Assembly: GCF_007002745.1 (NCBI RefSeq)
Contig: NZ_SGNY01000003.1
Coordinates: 124,001-188,000, forward strand
Length of the DNA stretch: 64,000 nt
Reading direction: 5' to 3'
Source of the DNA: Martinezella rhizogenes
Lineage (GTDB): Bacteria > Pseudomonadota > Alphaproteobacteria > Rhizobiales > Rhizobiaceae
The notes below the pieces were generated by a model. It saw only the letters and a list, made by a program, of their open reading frames with translations. It did no database searches and was not told the DNA's origin. This document shows, one piece after another, positions 18,253 through 26,589 of the stretch. The position numbers and the translations under genes are program-made. The first letter of the stretch is position 1, and the number at the start of each line of letters is the position of its first letter.

Positions 18253-19164
18253 TTATTTGACGAAACCGTTCTTTGTCAGGAAGTCGAGTGCCACGGTCTT
18301 GGCCTGTTCGCCACCCACCTGTACGCGGGCATTCAGATCCTGCAGCGTCGCCAGATCAAGTTTTTCGAACACGGGTTTCAACAGTTCCTCGATATTGGGG
18401 TTCTTTTTCAGAACCTCTTCGCGAATGACCGGCGCAGGCTGATAGACCGGCTGCACATGTTTGTCGTCTTCCAGCACGACAAGCCCCGAAGGCGCGATGC
18501 CGCCATCTGTGCCGTAAACCATGGCGGCATTGGCATTGTTGGTCTGATTGGCGGCAGCTGCGATCGTGGCCGCCGTGTCACCGCCGGACAGCGTGATCAG
18601 CTGCTCCGGTTTCAGGGTAAAACCATAGGTCGTCTGAAACGCCGGCAAGGCGGCGGCGGAATTGACGAATTCGGAGGATGCGGCAAGAACCACCTCACCG
18701 CCATCGGCGACATATTTACCGAAGTCCGAAAGCGACTTCAGATTGTTCTTGTCGGCAACATCCTTGCGTAACGCGATAGCCCAGGTGTTGTTTGCCGGGG
18801 ATGGCGTCAGCCAGACGATCTTGTTGGCGTCGTAATCTAGCGTTTTCGCTTCTTCATAGCCCTTGGCGGCATCTTTCCAGAGCGGATCATCGGCCTTGGA
18901 GAAAAAGAAGGCGGCGTTGCCGGTATATTCCGGGTAGATATCGATTTCGCCCGCCGTAATCGCTTTCCTCACCACCGGGGTGGCGCCAAGCTGGATGCGG
19001 TCCGTCGTCTCGATATTATTCTTGTTCAGCACGGCGAGGATGATGTTGCCGAGAACGCCGCCCTCCGTGTCGATCTTCGACGACACAACCACCTGCGCCT
19101 GAGCGATGGAAACAGAAAAGGCAAGCGCAAGTCCGGCGCCCGTCAACGTCATCAAGCGGTTCAT
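18253..19164 (-). CDS. osmF: osmoprotectant ABC transporter substrate-binding protein, OsmF/YehZ-like
   Basis: A 303-residue periplasmic protein with a signal peptide of about 23 residues (cleavage AQA). The mature domain follows the OpuAC pattern, with SSKIDTEGGVLGNIILAVL, the EIDIYPEYTGNAAFFF segment and a C-terminal WLTPSPANNTWAIALRKD region. It would bind a compatible solute and feed the two permeases downstream. As the first gene of the unit it probably carries the main promoter in the 19165-19293 gap, where no obvious operator was seen. Confidence 0.87.
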   Translation of the reverse strand: MNRLMTLTGAGLALAFSVSIAQAQVVVSSKIDTEGGVLGNIILAVLNKNNIETTDRIQLGATPVVRKAITAGEIDIYPEYTGNAAFFFSKADDPLWKDAAKGYEEAKTLDYDANKIVWLTPSPANNTWAIALRKDVADKNNLKSLSDFGKYVADGGEVVLAASSEFVNSAAALPAFQTTYGFTLKPEQLITLSGGDTAATIAAAANQTNNANAAMVYGTDGGIAPSGLVVLEDDKHVQPVYQPAPVIREEVLKKNPNIEELLKPVFEKLDLATLQDLNARVQVGGEQAKTVALDFLTKNGFVK

Positions 19165-19293
19165 GAATGGTCCTCCGGTGGGTCAGCCTGCTGAACAGGC
19201 GAGAGATCGCCGCCGCAGTTGCGGCTGAATATCAACGGGTGGGAGGAAAAATGGTTGCACGCCAGTCAGATTTTTAGCGACGGCTGGGTTTCG

Positions 19294-20340
19294 TCAGGTC
19301 TCGCCGTTCGGCTTGCGGGCGTCCTTGCCCATGACGAGCGGCATGAGGACGGAGAGGAAAAGAAGCCTTATGACATGATGGGAGCCGACATAGGCAGTAT
19401 CGGCATGCATCATCACCGCCATGGCCGCCATGGTTTCGAGACCACCCGGCGCATAGGCGATCATCACGGCATTGAGCGGAACGCCGGTGACGCTGGAAAT
19501 CATCCAGGCAATGCTGCCGGCGATCACCATCACGGCGATGGTGACGACAAAGCCGGCCAGAAAACCCTTGCGCACTTCCATCAGGGATACGTTGGAAAAA
19601 CGCGTGCCAATGAGACAGCCGATCAATACATAGACCGGCAGGCTGAGCCAGGTGGGAACGCCACCCTCTGTGAGGCCGGTAATATGGGTGCCGATGGAAA
19701 TTGCCACGCCGCCAAGCAGCAGGGCTGCCGGAAATCTCCAGCGCAGGAAAAGCCAGCCGGTCAGAAGCGATGCAGCGATGGTTAGCGCCAGGGTTAGCAG
19801 GCCCATTGGCGGGTTGGTTATCAGCGGTTCGGTGCTGACCAGATCGAAATATTCAACGATCAGCGGTACGGAAAGCGTCAGCGCCAGTACCCTGACGCTC
19901 TGCACGATGCTGACGGTCGCAAGATCGCTTTTCGTTTCCGCCCCAAGGCTGATGATATAGCTGAGGTGGCCGGGGGAAGCGCCCAGCATTGCCGTCGTCC
20001 GGTCGTATCCGAAACCGTAATGCAGGATCCAATAGGCGACATAGAGCATGATGACGACGGCGACGAGCACAATGACGAAGCTCAGCGGCCATGTCTTTGC
20101 CGCATCGATGACCGAGGGCGTTACGCTCGTTCCCATCGATATGCCGACGACGACGAAACAGGCATTGCGGATGAAGGCCGGAATTCCAAGCTTGACGCCC
20201 GCCAGTCCCGTGATCGTTACGGCAACCGCCGGCCCGGAAAGGAAGGGGGCGGGGACATGCAGCAGGCTGGCGAGCAGCGCGCCCATGCTGCCGACAAGGG
20301 CGGTAAGCGCAAATGTATGGAATTCAGGCTTGATGATCAT
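19294..20340 (-). CDS. AbrB-family integral membrane protein
   Basis: About 348 residues with some ten membrane spans, rich in Gly and small residues, including FLSGPAVAVTITGLAGVKLG and the ASPGHLSYIISLGAE motif typical of the AbrB (ammonia monooxygenase-like, PF05145) membrane family. The biochemical role of this family is not established; regulation and transport have both been suggested. The ATG at 20340 is used; a TTG at 20406 would add 22 residues without a better binding site. It is the gene downstream of rirA on the same strand, but a terminator lies between them. Confidence 0.75.
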   Translation of the reverse strand: MIIKPEFHTFALTALVGSMGALLASLLHVPAPFLSGPAVAVTITGLAGVKLGIPAFIRNACFVVVGISMGTSVTPSVIDAAKTWPLSFVIVLVAVVIMLYVAYWILHYGFGYDRTTAMLGASPGHLSYIISLGAETKSDLATVSIVQSVRVLALTLSVPLIVEYFDLVSTEPLITNPPMGLLTLALTIAASLLTGWLFLRWRFPAALLLGGVAISIGTHITGLTEGGVPTWLSLPVYVLIGCLIGTRFSNVSLMEVRKGFLAGFVVTIAVMVIAGSIAWMISSVTGVPLNAVMIAYAPGGLETMAAMAVMMHADTAYVGSHHVIRLLFLSVLMPLVMGKDARKPNGET

Positions 20341-20445
20341 TGCGACGCTGATTGGTTGCTTGAAAAAGCTCGTGACCAAATGCGCCGCTTCGTCAGGCGG
20401 CGTCAACCTGCATCGCCAAAAATATTGTATTTCATGAGTATTTTA

Positions 20446-20480
20446 TAAAAGAAAAACCCGCAACCTGTGGGCGCGGGCTT
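20446..20480 (-). terminator. intrinsic terminator of rirA
   Basis: On the minus strand GCCCGC and GCGGGT form a stem around an 11-base loop, followed by TTTTTCTTTT. It lies 30 bases past the rirA stop and would separate rirA from the membrane-protein gene. Confidence 0.75.
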
Positions 20481-20509
20481 TGGCTTTTGCTGTTCTGGTA
20501 TCCGCGTGA

Positions 20510-20980
20510 TCAGGCGGCGGGAAGGGTCATGGCCTTCGGCATTTCCGTATCGATCCCGAGCAGGAAGTTGATCTGCGGGCGCGCCTTGACCAGATCGTCG
20601 ATCGAATATTCCGCAAGAACATCAAAGAAGGCATTGAGCGCCTTGCGCAGCGCCGAGTTCAAGCCGCAGCTGTCCACAAGCGGACACTCAACGGCACCGT
20701 CCTCGAAGCATTCTGCCATGGCAAAGCTGTCTTCGGTCACGCGCACCACGTCGAACAGGCTGATCTTTTCGGCAGGCTTGCCAAGCCGCACGCCGCCATT
20801 GCGGCCACGCACGGTTTCTACGAGGCCCGCCTTGTTGAGCGGCTGCAGGATTTTGAAAAGGAACAGCTCAGATACGCCGTAAGCCCTGGCGATCTCCGGA
20901 ATGCGGCTCAGCTTGCCTTCATTCGCAGCGCAATACATCAACATGCGAACGGCATAGTTGGTCTGTTTGGTCAAACGCAT
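20510..20980 (-). CDS. rirA: Rrf2-family iron regulator RirA
   Basis: A 156-residue Rrf2 regulator. The winged helix spans about residues 1-60 with the recognition helix near VSELFLFKILQPLNKAG. Cysteines at exactly 91, 99 and 105 match the iron-sulfur cluster ligands described for rhizobial RirA, which represses iron-uptake genes when iron is sufficient. AGGAG lies six bases before the ATG. A -35/-10 pair TTGTTC-N17-TATATA is seen upstream, with an Irr-like box over the -35. Divergent from a ferric-iron binding protein. Confidence 0.95.
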   Translation of the reverse strand: MRLTKQTNYAVRMLMYCAANEGKLSRIPEIARAYGVSELFLFKILQPLNKAGLVETVRGRNGGVRLGKPAEKISLFDVVRVTEDSFAMAECFEDGAVECPLVDSCGLNSALRKALNAFFDVLAEYSIDDLVKARPQINFLLGIDTEMPKAMTLPAA

Positions 20981-21027
20981 GCTGGTCTCCTAACTCTCAA
21001 TGTGGAGTTATATAGTCTCTTTTTCAG

Positions 21028-21044
21028 TTTAGAACAATTCCAGA
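21028..21044. promoter_or_regulatory. Irr-type ICE-like box over the rirA promoter
   Basis: TTTAGAA-CAA-TTCCAGA fits the ICE consensus TTTAGAA-N3-TTCTAAA at 12 of 14 defined positions. Read for rirA (minus strand) it overlaps the proposed -35 element TTGTTC; the -10 element is TATATA at about 21008-21013. In Agrobacterium Irr and RirA are known to control each other, so Irr repression of rirA in low iron is a reasonable reading. Footprinting would settle it. Confidence 0.6.
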
Positions 21045-21153
21045 AACCGAAAAAACTGGCGGCCATTCGATATTTCTCGAACAGCCTTGTTGACCGCTTC
21101 AATGATTCATGAACAAACAAGTCAAGAATCTGAATGTAATGGAGGCATTCGTA

Positions 21154-22203
21154 ATGGCAAGCTTGAAATCGTATTTTTCCGCTGCCGTTTTTTCAGGGCT
21201 GACGATCCTTTCCGGCGCGCCCGCGGCTTTTGCGGAAGGCGAGGTGAATGTCTATTCCTATCGCCAGCCCGAGCTGATCCAGCCGCTGCTCGATGCCTTC
21301 ACGAAAGAAACGGGCATAGAAGCCAACGTTCTTTTCCTCGACAAGGGGCTGGTGGAGCGCATTCAGGCCGAGGGCGTCAACTCGCCCGCCGATCTGCTGC
21401 TGACAGTTGATATCGCCCGTCTCGTTGAGGCGAAGGAAGGCGGCGTCACGCAGCCGGTTCTGAACGATCCAGTGATCGAGAAGGACATCCCCGCCAATCT
21501 GCGCGATCCGCAGGGCGAGTGGTTCGGCCTGACGACGCGCGGCCGGGTGGTCTATGCCTCGAAGGAGCGGGTAACCCAGAAGGACATTACCTATGAGGAG
21601 CTTGCCGACCCGAAATGGAAGGGCAAGATCTGCATTCGTGATGGCCAGCATTCCTACAATATTGCCCTGATCGCCTCGATGATCGCTCATCATGGCGTCG
21701 ATTACACCCGCACATGGCTGACCGGTCTGAAGAACAATCTTGCCCGCAAGCCGGATGGGACCGACCGCAGCCAGGCGAAATCGATCTTTTCCGGCGAATG
21801 TGACATCGCGCTCGGCAATACCTATTATGTCGGCCTGATGCTGACCAATGACCAGGAACCGGAAGAAAAAGTGTGGGCGGGATCGGTGCGGGTGATCTTC
21901 CCCAATGCCGGCGACCGCGGCACGCATGTGAATATTTCCGGCATGGCACTGACGAAATATGCGCCCAACAAGGACAATGCGCTGAAGCTGATGGAATTCC
22001 TTGCGTCCCGCGAGGCGCAGGAAATCTACGCCAAGCAGGTCTTTGAATATCCGGTACTGCCGGGTGCCGAGCCGTCCGATGTCGTCAAGGGTTTCGGGCC
22101 CATCAATCCGGATAAGCTACCGTTGACGGATATTGCCGCTCATCGCAAGCAGGCGTCCGAACTGGTGGACGAAGTGGGTTTCAACGACGGTCCGACCAAC
22201 TGA
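21154..22203 (+). CDS. ferric-iron ABC transporter substrate-binding protein, FbpA/AfuA-like
   Basis: A 349-residue periplasmic binding protein. GGAGG lies eight bases before the ATG at 21154, which also gives a proper signal peptide (cleavage near APAAFA); upstream starts were rejected. The mature protein opens EGEVNVYSYRQPELI and has the FbpA tyrosine region LGNTYYVGLM, the usual iron-coordinating pair. No permease or ATPase follows: the next gene is convergent, so this is an orphan binding protein using parts encoded elsewhere. A TGA-N9-TCA element at 21110-21124 could be a RirA (IRO) site but carries little information. Confidence 0.88.
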   Translation: MASLKSYFSAAVFSGLTILSGAPAAFAEGEVNVYSYRQPELIQPLLDAFTKETGIEANVLFLDKGLVERIQAEGVNSPADLLLTVDIARLVEAKEGGVTQPVLNDPVIEKDIPANLRDPQGEWFGLTTRGRVVYASKERVTQKDITYEELADPKWKGKICIRDGQHSYNIALIASMIAHHGVDYTRTWLTGLKNNLARKPDGTDRSQAKSIFSGECDIALGNTYYVGLMLTNDQEPEEKVWAGSVRVIFPNAGDRGTHVNISGMALTKYAPNKDNALKLMEFLASREAQEIYAKQVFEYPVLPGAEPSDVVKGFGPINPDKLPLTDIAAHRKQASELVDEVGFNDGPTN

Positions 22204-22249
22204 CGCCGTTCTCAAGGCTTGCAACTCGAGTGCCGGGATTATCGGCGGG

Positions 22250-23320
22250 TCAGTTGCCCGCCGGTTTGTTATCGAGTGAAGCGTTGTAATCGAGGATTGC
22301 TTTACGCCTTTCTGGTGTTCCCGGATGGGTGGAGACGATGCTGGTGCCGCCCTTGTCGCCGAGCTTTTCCTCAAGCAACGCGAAGAAACGCTCGATGGCG
22401 GTGGGGTCGAGTCCAGCCTTGCGCATCAGTACCACGGAGCGCTCGTCCGCCTGCCGCTCGGCATCGCGCGAATGCGATAGCGCCAGAAGACCGCCGCCCT
22501 GGGTGAGAATATCTTCCATGGCCGAACCGACATCACCGGCAATCAGCATGACGAGACCGGCGACACCGGCGGCGCGATAAAGCTGTCGCAGGCTGTGCTC
22601 ATATTCCACATGGCCGATTTCATGCGCGAGAACGCCGGTGATCATCTGCCTGTCGTCACCTGCCAGCTCCACAAGCTCATCCGTCAGTACCAGCGTTCCA
22701 TCCGGCAGCGCGAAGGCATTGGGGCCGATGTAACCGCCCTTGCGGAAATTCAGCTTGTAGTCCTCAGGCGAACCTTCCGCATGGGCGGCGATCCGGGCAA
22801 ATTCCGCGCTGATGGCATCCTGCTCCTCCTGCGGTAGTTCGCTTGCGGAGAAGACTGTCTGGTCGAAGGCCTGCATGGTACTGGCCGACATGATCTGCGG
22901 AACGATCGGCGGGGTGACAGCGACCGCCAGTTCGACGAGCGCGGGAAGCGCCAGCTTGTAGGTGCCATAGGCCAGAAGAATGGCTGCCGCGGTGATGCCG
23001 ATCAATCGCGGACGGAACTGTTCCAGCCAGTGCACGACGCCGGTACGTCTGTCGATGTGCGCGTGCAGCAATCTGTCCACGCCGTCATTGTCACGTGTTT
23101 CGAACAGCGAACCATCGGGAAAATGCAACTCCCGGGGAATGGCGCCGACCCGGTGGCTGATCTCGACCGTTTTTATCTCGGCTTGGGTTCTGACATGGTT
23201 GTCCTTCGCGTCGAGCACGAGAAGGACCGTGCCGCCAAACTTCAGCCTGGCGGCGCTGGAAAGGCTGGAGCGAGCGGCATGCCACTCGCCCGAAACGGTT
23301 TCTCCGATATCAGAAACCAA
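22250..23320 (-). CDS. M48-family metalloprotease, membrane-anchored
   Basis: A 356-residue protein if started at the TTG at 23320, which has GGAAGG eight bases upstream and overlaps the last 11 bases of yjgN in another frame. A membrane span near residues 107-127 precedes the peptidase, whose zinc motif HEIGH is at about 233-237 with the third ligand in DAERQADE. This resembles Oma1/BepA-like M48 peptidases that degrade misfolded envelope proteins. The first 90 residues form a small beta-rich domain outside the catalytic part. The paired YjgN gene suggests a joint membrane task. Confidence 0.82.
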   Translation of the reverse strand: MVSDIGETVSGEWHAARSSLSSAARLKFGGTVLLVLDAKDNHVRTQAEIKTVEISHRVGAIPRELHFPDGSLFETRDNDGVDRLLHAHIDRRTGVVHWLEQFRPRLIGITAAAILLAYGTYKLALPALVELAVAVTPPIVPQIMSASTMQAFDQTVFSASELPQEEQDAISAEFARIAAHAEGSPEDYKLNFRKGGYIGPNAFALPDGTLVLTDELVELAGDDRQMITGVLAHEIGHVEYEHSLRQLYRAAGVAGLVMLIAGDVGSAMEDILTQGGGLLALSHSRDAERQADERSVVLMRKAGLDPTAIERFFALLEEKLGDKGGTSIVSTHPGTPERRKAILDYNASLDNKPAGN

Positions 23321-24380
23321 ATTCGAAGCCTTCCATATCCATATATTCGGCGCTGACGGCGGCACCCGTTGCTTCCATCGAAGAAAGGACCTCGCCCACA
23401 TCGCCGTTGAAGCGGATCGCCGTGCGTTCCACGGTATAACGCGCCTCGCGCACCGCTGCCCATGGCCGCATCAGGCCGAGTGTGAAAACGGTGACGACAA
23501 GGTTGGAGATGACGATCCAGAGGTAGCGCCCGCGATGCAGGTCGCTGTGCAGGTCGTGCTTTCCATCCAGCAGCATGGACGAAATAACGACGTTGCGAAC
23601 GCCCGTGCGATAAACGACGCCCGCGAGGCCATAAACCAGAAATGCGCCGAAAAGGCCGACATAGAGGGAGGCAAGCGCGGTAACCATGGCGGCCGTCTCG
23701 TCTTCGAGGATAGCGCTATTGGCCGCAAAGGCGGCAATGCCGAAGAAACCGACCACGATGCTGCCGATCACCACCATGATCGCAGGAATGATCCAGACCT
23801 GGTAAAGCGCGCTGATCTTCGGGTCGGCACTGAAAGGCCGGTCACCGTAACGCAGGTTGCTGAAAATGTAGCGGTTTGCCCAGCGGCTGGACAGTGGTGC
23901 CAGAATGCCGAAGGAGAAAAGCGCGACGAGGCTGCCGAGCAGAATGGAGACGAAGGCGCCTCCCGCAGTGCCGACGAAATCGAAACGGACATTGCGATAG
24001 CTCGTCACCCGCGCATTGAAACGAATGCTGCGCGTGATGAGCCAGGGAAAGAAGATCATCAGCAGGATCGCCGGCACGAAGACCAGAAACGGATGGATGA
24101 GGCCAACAAGCTGCGAGACGACGATGAATGCAAATGCAATCAGCCGACCCTTGAAGATTTGCCCGCCGGTGGCGTGATAACCGAAAGCGCGGCCGGCCAG
24201 CACGGTGTTGCCATTGAAATAACGCTTGCGGCGCACCTTTGCCCAGGCGGAATAGATGCCGATCGTGACGATCGTCAGCAGAATATTGACGATCCAGATG
24301 CCAAAATATTCCTTGGCATTTCCACTGAACGAGCCACGTTCGAGCGCGCGCTGATCCGCGCTGACTGAGATTTCACTCAT
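23310..24380 (-). CDS. yjgN: DUF898 membrane protein, YjgN-like
   Basis: A 356-residue inner-membrane protein with eight or so spans, organised as two similar halves each with an FxGxxxEYFGIW- or HSDLHRGRYLWIV-type opening followed by the spans. Motifs such as AWAKVRRKRYFNGNT and RPWAAVREARYTVERT mark the DUF898 family. Function is unknown in the family. The gene overlaps the downstream M48 peptidase, implying coupled translation; a peptidase-chaperone or substrate relation is only a guess. Confidence 0.85.
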   Translation of the reverse strand: MSEISVSADQRALERGSFSGNAKEYFGIWIVNILLTIVTIGIYSAWAKVRRKRYFNGNTVLAGRAFGYHATGGQIFKGRLIAFAFIVVSQLVGLIHPFLVFVPAILLMIFFPWLITRSIRFNARVTSYRNVRFDFVGTAGGAFVSILLGSLVALFSFGILAPLSSRWANRYIFSNLRYGDRPFSADPKISALYQVWIIPAIMVVIGSIVVGFFGIAAFAANSAILEDETAAMVTALASLYVGLFGAFLVYGLAGVVYRTGVRNVVISSMLLDGKHDLHSDLHRGRYLWIVISNLVVTVFTLGLMRPWAAVREARYTVERTAIRFNGDVGEVLSSMEATGAAVSAEYMDMEGFEFGF

Positions 24381-24549
24381 AATAGTCCCTCATGACATGC
24401 CCCTCTCCGGGCAGATTGAGTTTGCAGGCTTCCCCGTAATCGTCGATTGGCAGCGTCCCCACGCCGCAACGGCTCTCTTACGCGATAACAGCTTTAAGTG
24501 GAATTATTTTGACGAAAGAAACTTGATTTTTTTAGTAATCTTTTTAATC

Positions 24550-24585
24550 AAAAAAGCCCCGCTGTTTTTGCAGCGGGGCTTTTTG
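24550..24585 (-). terminator. strong intrinsic terminator of mmsA
   Basis: AGCCCCGCTG and CAGCGGGGCT form a perfect 10-bp stem around five to six bases, flanked by A-runs and T-runs on both sides, so it can act in both directions. It lies 23 bases beyond the mmsA stop. Confidence 0.9.
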
Positions 24586-24607
24586 TTTTGGTTGCCGGTT
24601 TTTCGGC

Positions 24608-26104
24608 TTATTTCATCGTCGGCATGACGAATTCGGCACCCGACTTGATGCCGGATGGCCAGCGCGAGGTGATCGTCTTGGTCTTGGTCCAGAACTTGAT
24701 CGAATCCGTGCCGTGCTGGTTAAGGTCACCGAAGCTCGAGGCCTTCCAGCCGCCGAATGAGTGGTAGGCAAGCGGAACCGGGATCGGAACGTTGACGCCG
24801 ATCATGCCGATGTTGATGCGGCTTGCGAAGTCGCGTGCTGCATCGCCGTCACGGGTGTAGATCGCGACGCCGTTGCCGTACTCATGCTTCATCGGCAGTT
24901 CCAGCGCATCTTCGTAGTTCTTGGCGCGAACGACCGACAGAACCGGTCCGAAGATTTCCGTCTTGTAGATGTCCATGTCAGGCGTGACGTGGTCGAACAG
25001 GCAGCCGCCGACAAAATAACCGTCCTCGTAACCCTGCAGCTTGAAATCGCGGCCATCGACCAGCAGTTTTGCGCCCTGCTCAACACCGCTGTCGATCAGA
25101 CCCTTGACGCGTGTCTGGGCTTCCTTGGTGACGAGCGGGCCCATATCGGCCTTGTCATCGGTATAGGGGCCGATTCTCAGGCTTTCGATCTGCGGGATGA
25201 GCTTTTCCACGAGCCGATTGGCCGTTTCTTCGCCAACCGGAACCGCAACGGAAACAGCCATGCAACGCTCGCCGGCCGAACCGTAACCCGCACCCATCAG
25301 TGCATTTACCGCCTGATCGAGATCGGCATCCGGCATGATGATCATGTGGTTCTTCGCGCCGCCGAAGCACTGCGCACGCTTGCCGTTCATGGCGGCAGTG
25401 CCGTAGACGTAGCGGGCGATCGGCGTCGAGCCAACGAAGGAAACAGCGCCGATATCGGGATCGGTCAGGATGGCGTCGACGGCGCCCTTGTCACCATTGA
25501 CGACATTGAGGATACCGGCCGGAAGACCGGCTTCGATCATGAGTTCAGCAAGGCGGATCGGCAGCGACGGATCGCGCTCGGAAGGCTTGAGGATGAAGGC
25601 GTTGCCGCAGGCGATCGCCGGCGCGAACATCCACATCGGGATCATGCCGGGGAAGTTGAACGGCGTGATGCCGGCACCGATGCCGACCGGCTGGCGGATC
25701 GAATACATGTCGATGGCCGGGCCAGCGCCCTCGGTGAACTCACCCTTCTGCAGATGCGGAATGCCGCAGACGAATTCGCAGACTTCGAGGCCGCGGATGA
25801 TATCACCCTTGGAATCCTCAACAGTCTTACCGTGCTCGCTGGAAAGCAGCACTGCCAGCTCGTTGAGGTCGCGGTTCAGAAGTTCGACGAATTTGAAAAA
25901 GACGCGGGCGCGGCGCTGCGGGTTGGTGGCAGCCCATTTCGGCTGTGCCGCCTTGGCGCTTTCAACGGCGGCGCGCAGTTCGGCGTCGCTCGCAAGCGCA
26001 ACGGTTGCCTGCACTTCGCCGGTCGCCGGGTTATAGACATTCGATGTGCGGCCGCTGGTGCCCTGCACATGCTTGCCGTTAATGAAATGACCGATTTCCT
26101 TCAT
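24608..26104 (-). CDS. mmsA: methylmalonate-semialdehyde dehydrogenase (CoA-acylating)
   Basis: A 498-residue aldehyde dehydrogenase of the MmsA class, oxidising methylmalonate or malonate semialdehyde to propionyl- or acetyl-CoA with NAD and CoA, in valine, inositol and beta-alanine breakdown. The start at 26104 has GGAGG at seven bases and begins MKEIGHFINGK, as homologues do. The catalytic cysteine is C281 in GSAGERC, and the CFGGAKNHMIIMPDADLD segment is MmsA-specific. It is monocistronic, closed by a strong terminator, and divergent from a monooxygenase-LysR pair likely to regulate it. Confidence 0.93.
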   Translation of the reverse strand: MKEIGHFINGKHVQGTSGRTSNVYNPATGEVQATVALASDAELRAAVESAKAAQPKWAATNPQRRARVFFKFVELLNRDLNELAVLLSSEHGKTVEDSKGDIIRGLEVCEFVCGIPHLQKGEFTEGAGPAIDMYSIRQPVGIGAGITPFNFPGMIPMWMFAPAIACGNAFILKPSERDPSLPIRLAELMIEAGLPAGILNVVNGDKGAVDAILTDPDIGAVSFVGSTPIARYVYGTAAMNGKRAQCFGGAKNHMIIMPDADLDQAVNALMGAGYGSAGERCMAVSVAVPVGEETANRLVEKLIPQIESLRIGPYTDDKADMGPLVTKEAQTRVKGLIDSGVEQGAKLLVDGRDFKLQGYEDGYFVGGCLFDHVTPDMDIYKTEIFGPVLSVVRAKNYEDALELPMKHEYGNGVAIYTRDGDAARDFASRINIGMIGVNVPIPVPLAYHSFGGWKASSFGDLNQHGTDSIKFWTKTKTITSRWPSGIKSGAEFVMPTMK

Positions 26105-26271
26105 GGGTAATCCTCCGCGATTTTTTGATGGGTGCAGCATTGCACTTGAATTTGTACAAAGCAATGAACTCGGATAAGAAACCGTTGTGCGTAAATTAAA
26201 GCACGATGAGCATTCTTAGGCGTTTCCTGATCCGGCATGGCGAGTTCGCCATTCAAAAAGAAAGTCAAAAG

Positions 26272-26589
26272 ATGGCAAGCGATGAACCTGTCGTGAGGAT
26301 GGCTGAAATAGAAATCGATCCGACCCATCTGGAAGCCTATCGCAGATTGCTTGCAGAGGAGATCGAGGCGTCTGTCCGTCTTGAAAATGGCGTGCTTGCG
26401 TTAAATGCGGTGGCGATCAAAGGCAGCCCGGAAAAGATTCGCATCCTCGAAGTTTATGCGAACCAGACTGCATATGAGGCGCATCTGCAAACGCCGCATT
26501 TCCTGAAATATAAAGAGGGTGTGGCAGGAATGGTGACATCGCTGACTTTGATCGAAGTTGAACCCGTAATGATGCGCAGTAAGCCATGA
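26272..26589 (+). CDS. antibiotic-biosynthesis-monooxygenase (ABM) fold protein
   Basis: A small protein of about 105 residues with the ABM ferredoxin-like fold: VRMAEIEIDPTHLEAYRRLL, then a central ILEVYANQTAYEAHLQTPHF with the conserved His. Relatives are often dimeric cofactor-free monooxygenases or quinol-modifying proteins such as YgiN and LsrG; the substrate is unknown. The ATG at 26272 is a best guess among several in-frame starts. Its stop overlaps the LysR start (ATGA), so the two are coupled, and both diverge from mmsA. Confidence 0.7.
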   Translation: MASDEPVVRMAEIEIDPTHLEAYRRLLAEEIEASVRLENGVLALNAVAIKGSPEKIRILEVYANQTAYEAHLQTPHFLKYKEGVAGMVTSLTLIEVEPVMMRSKP

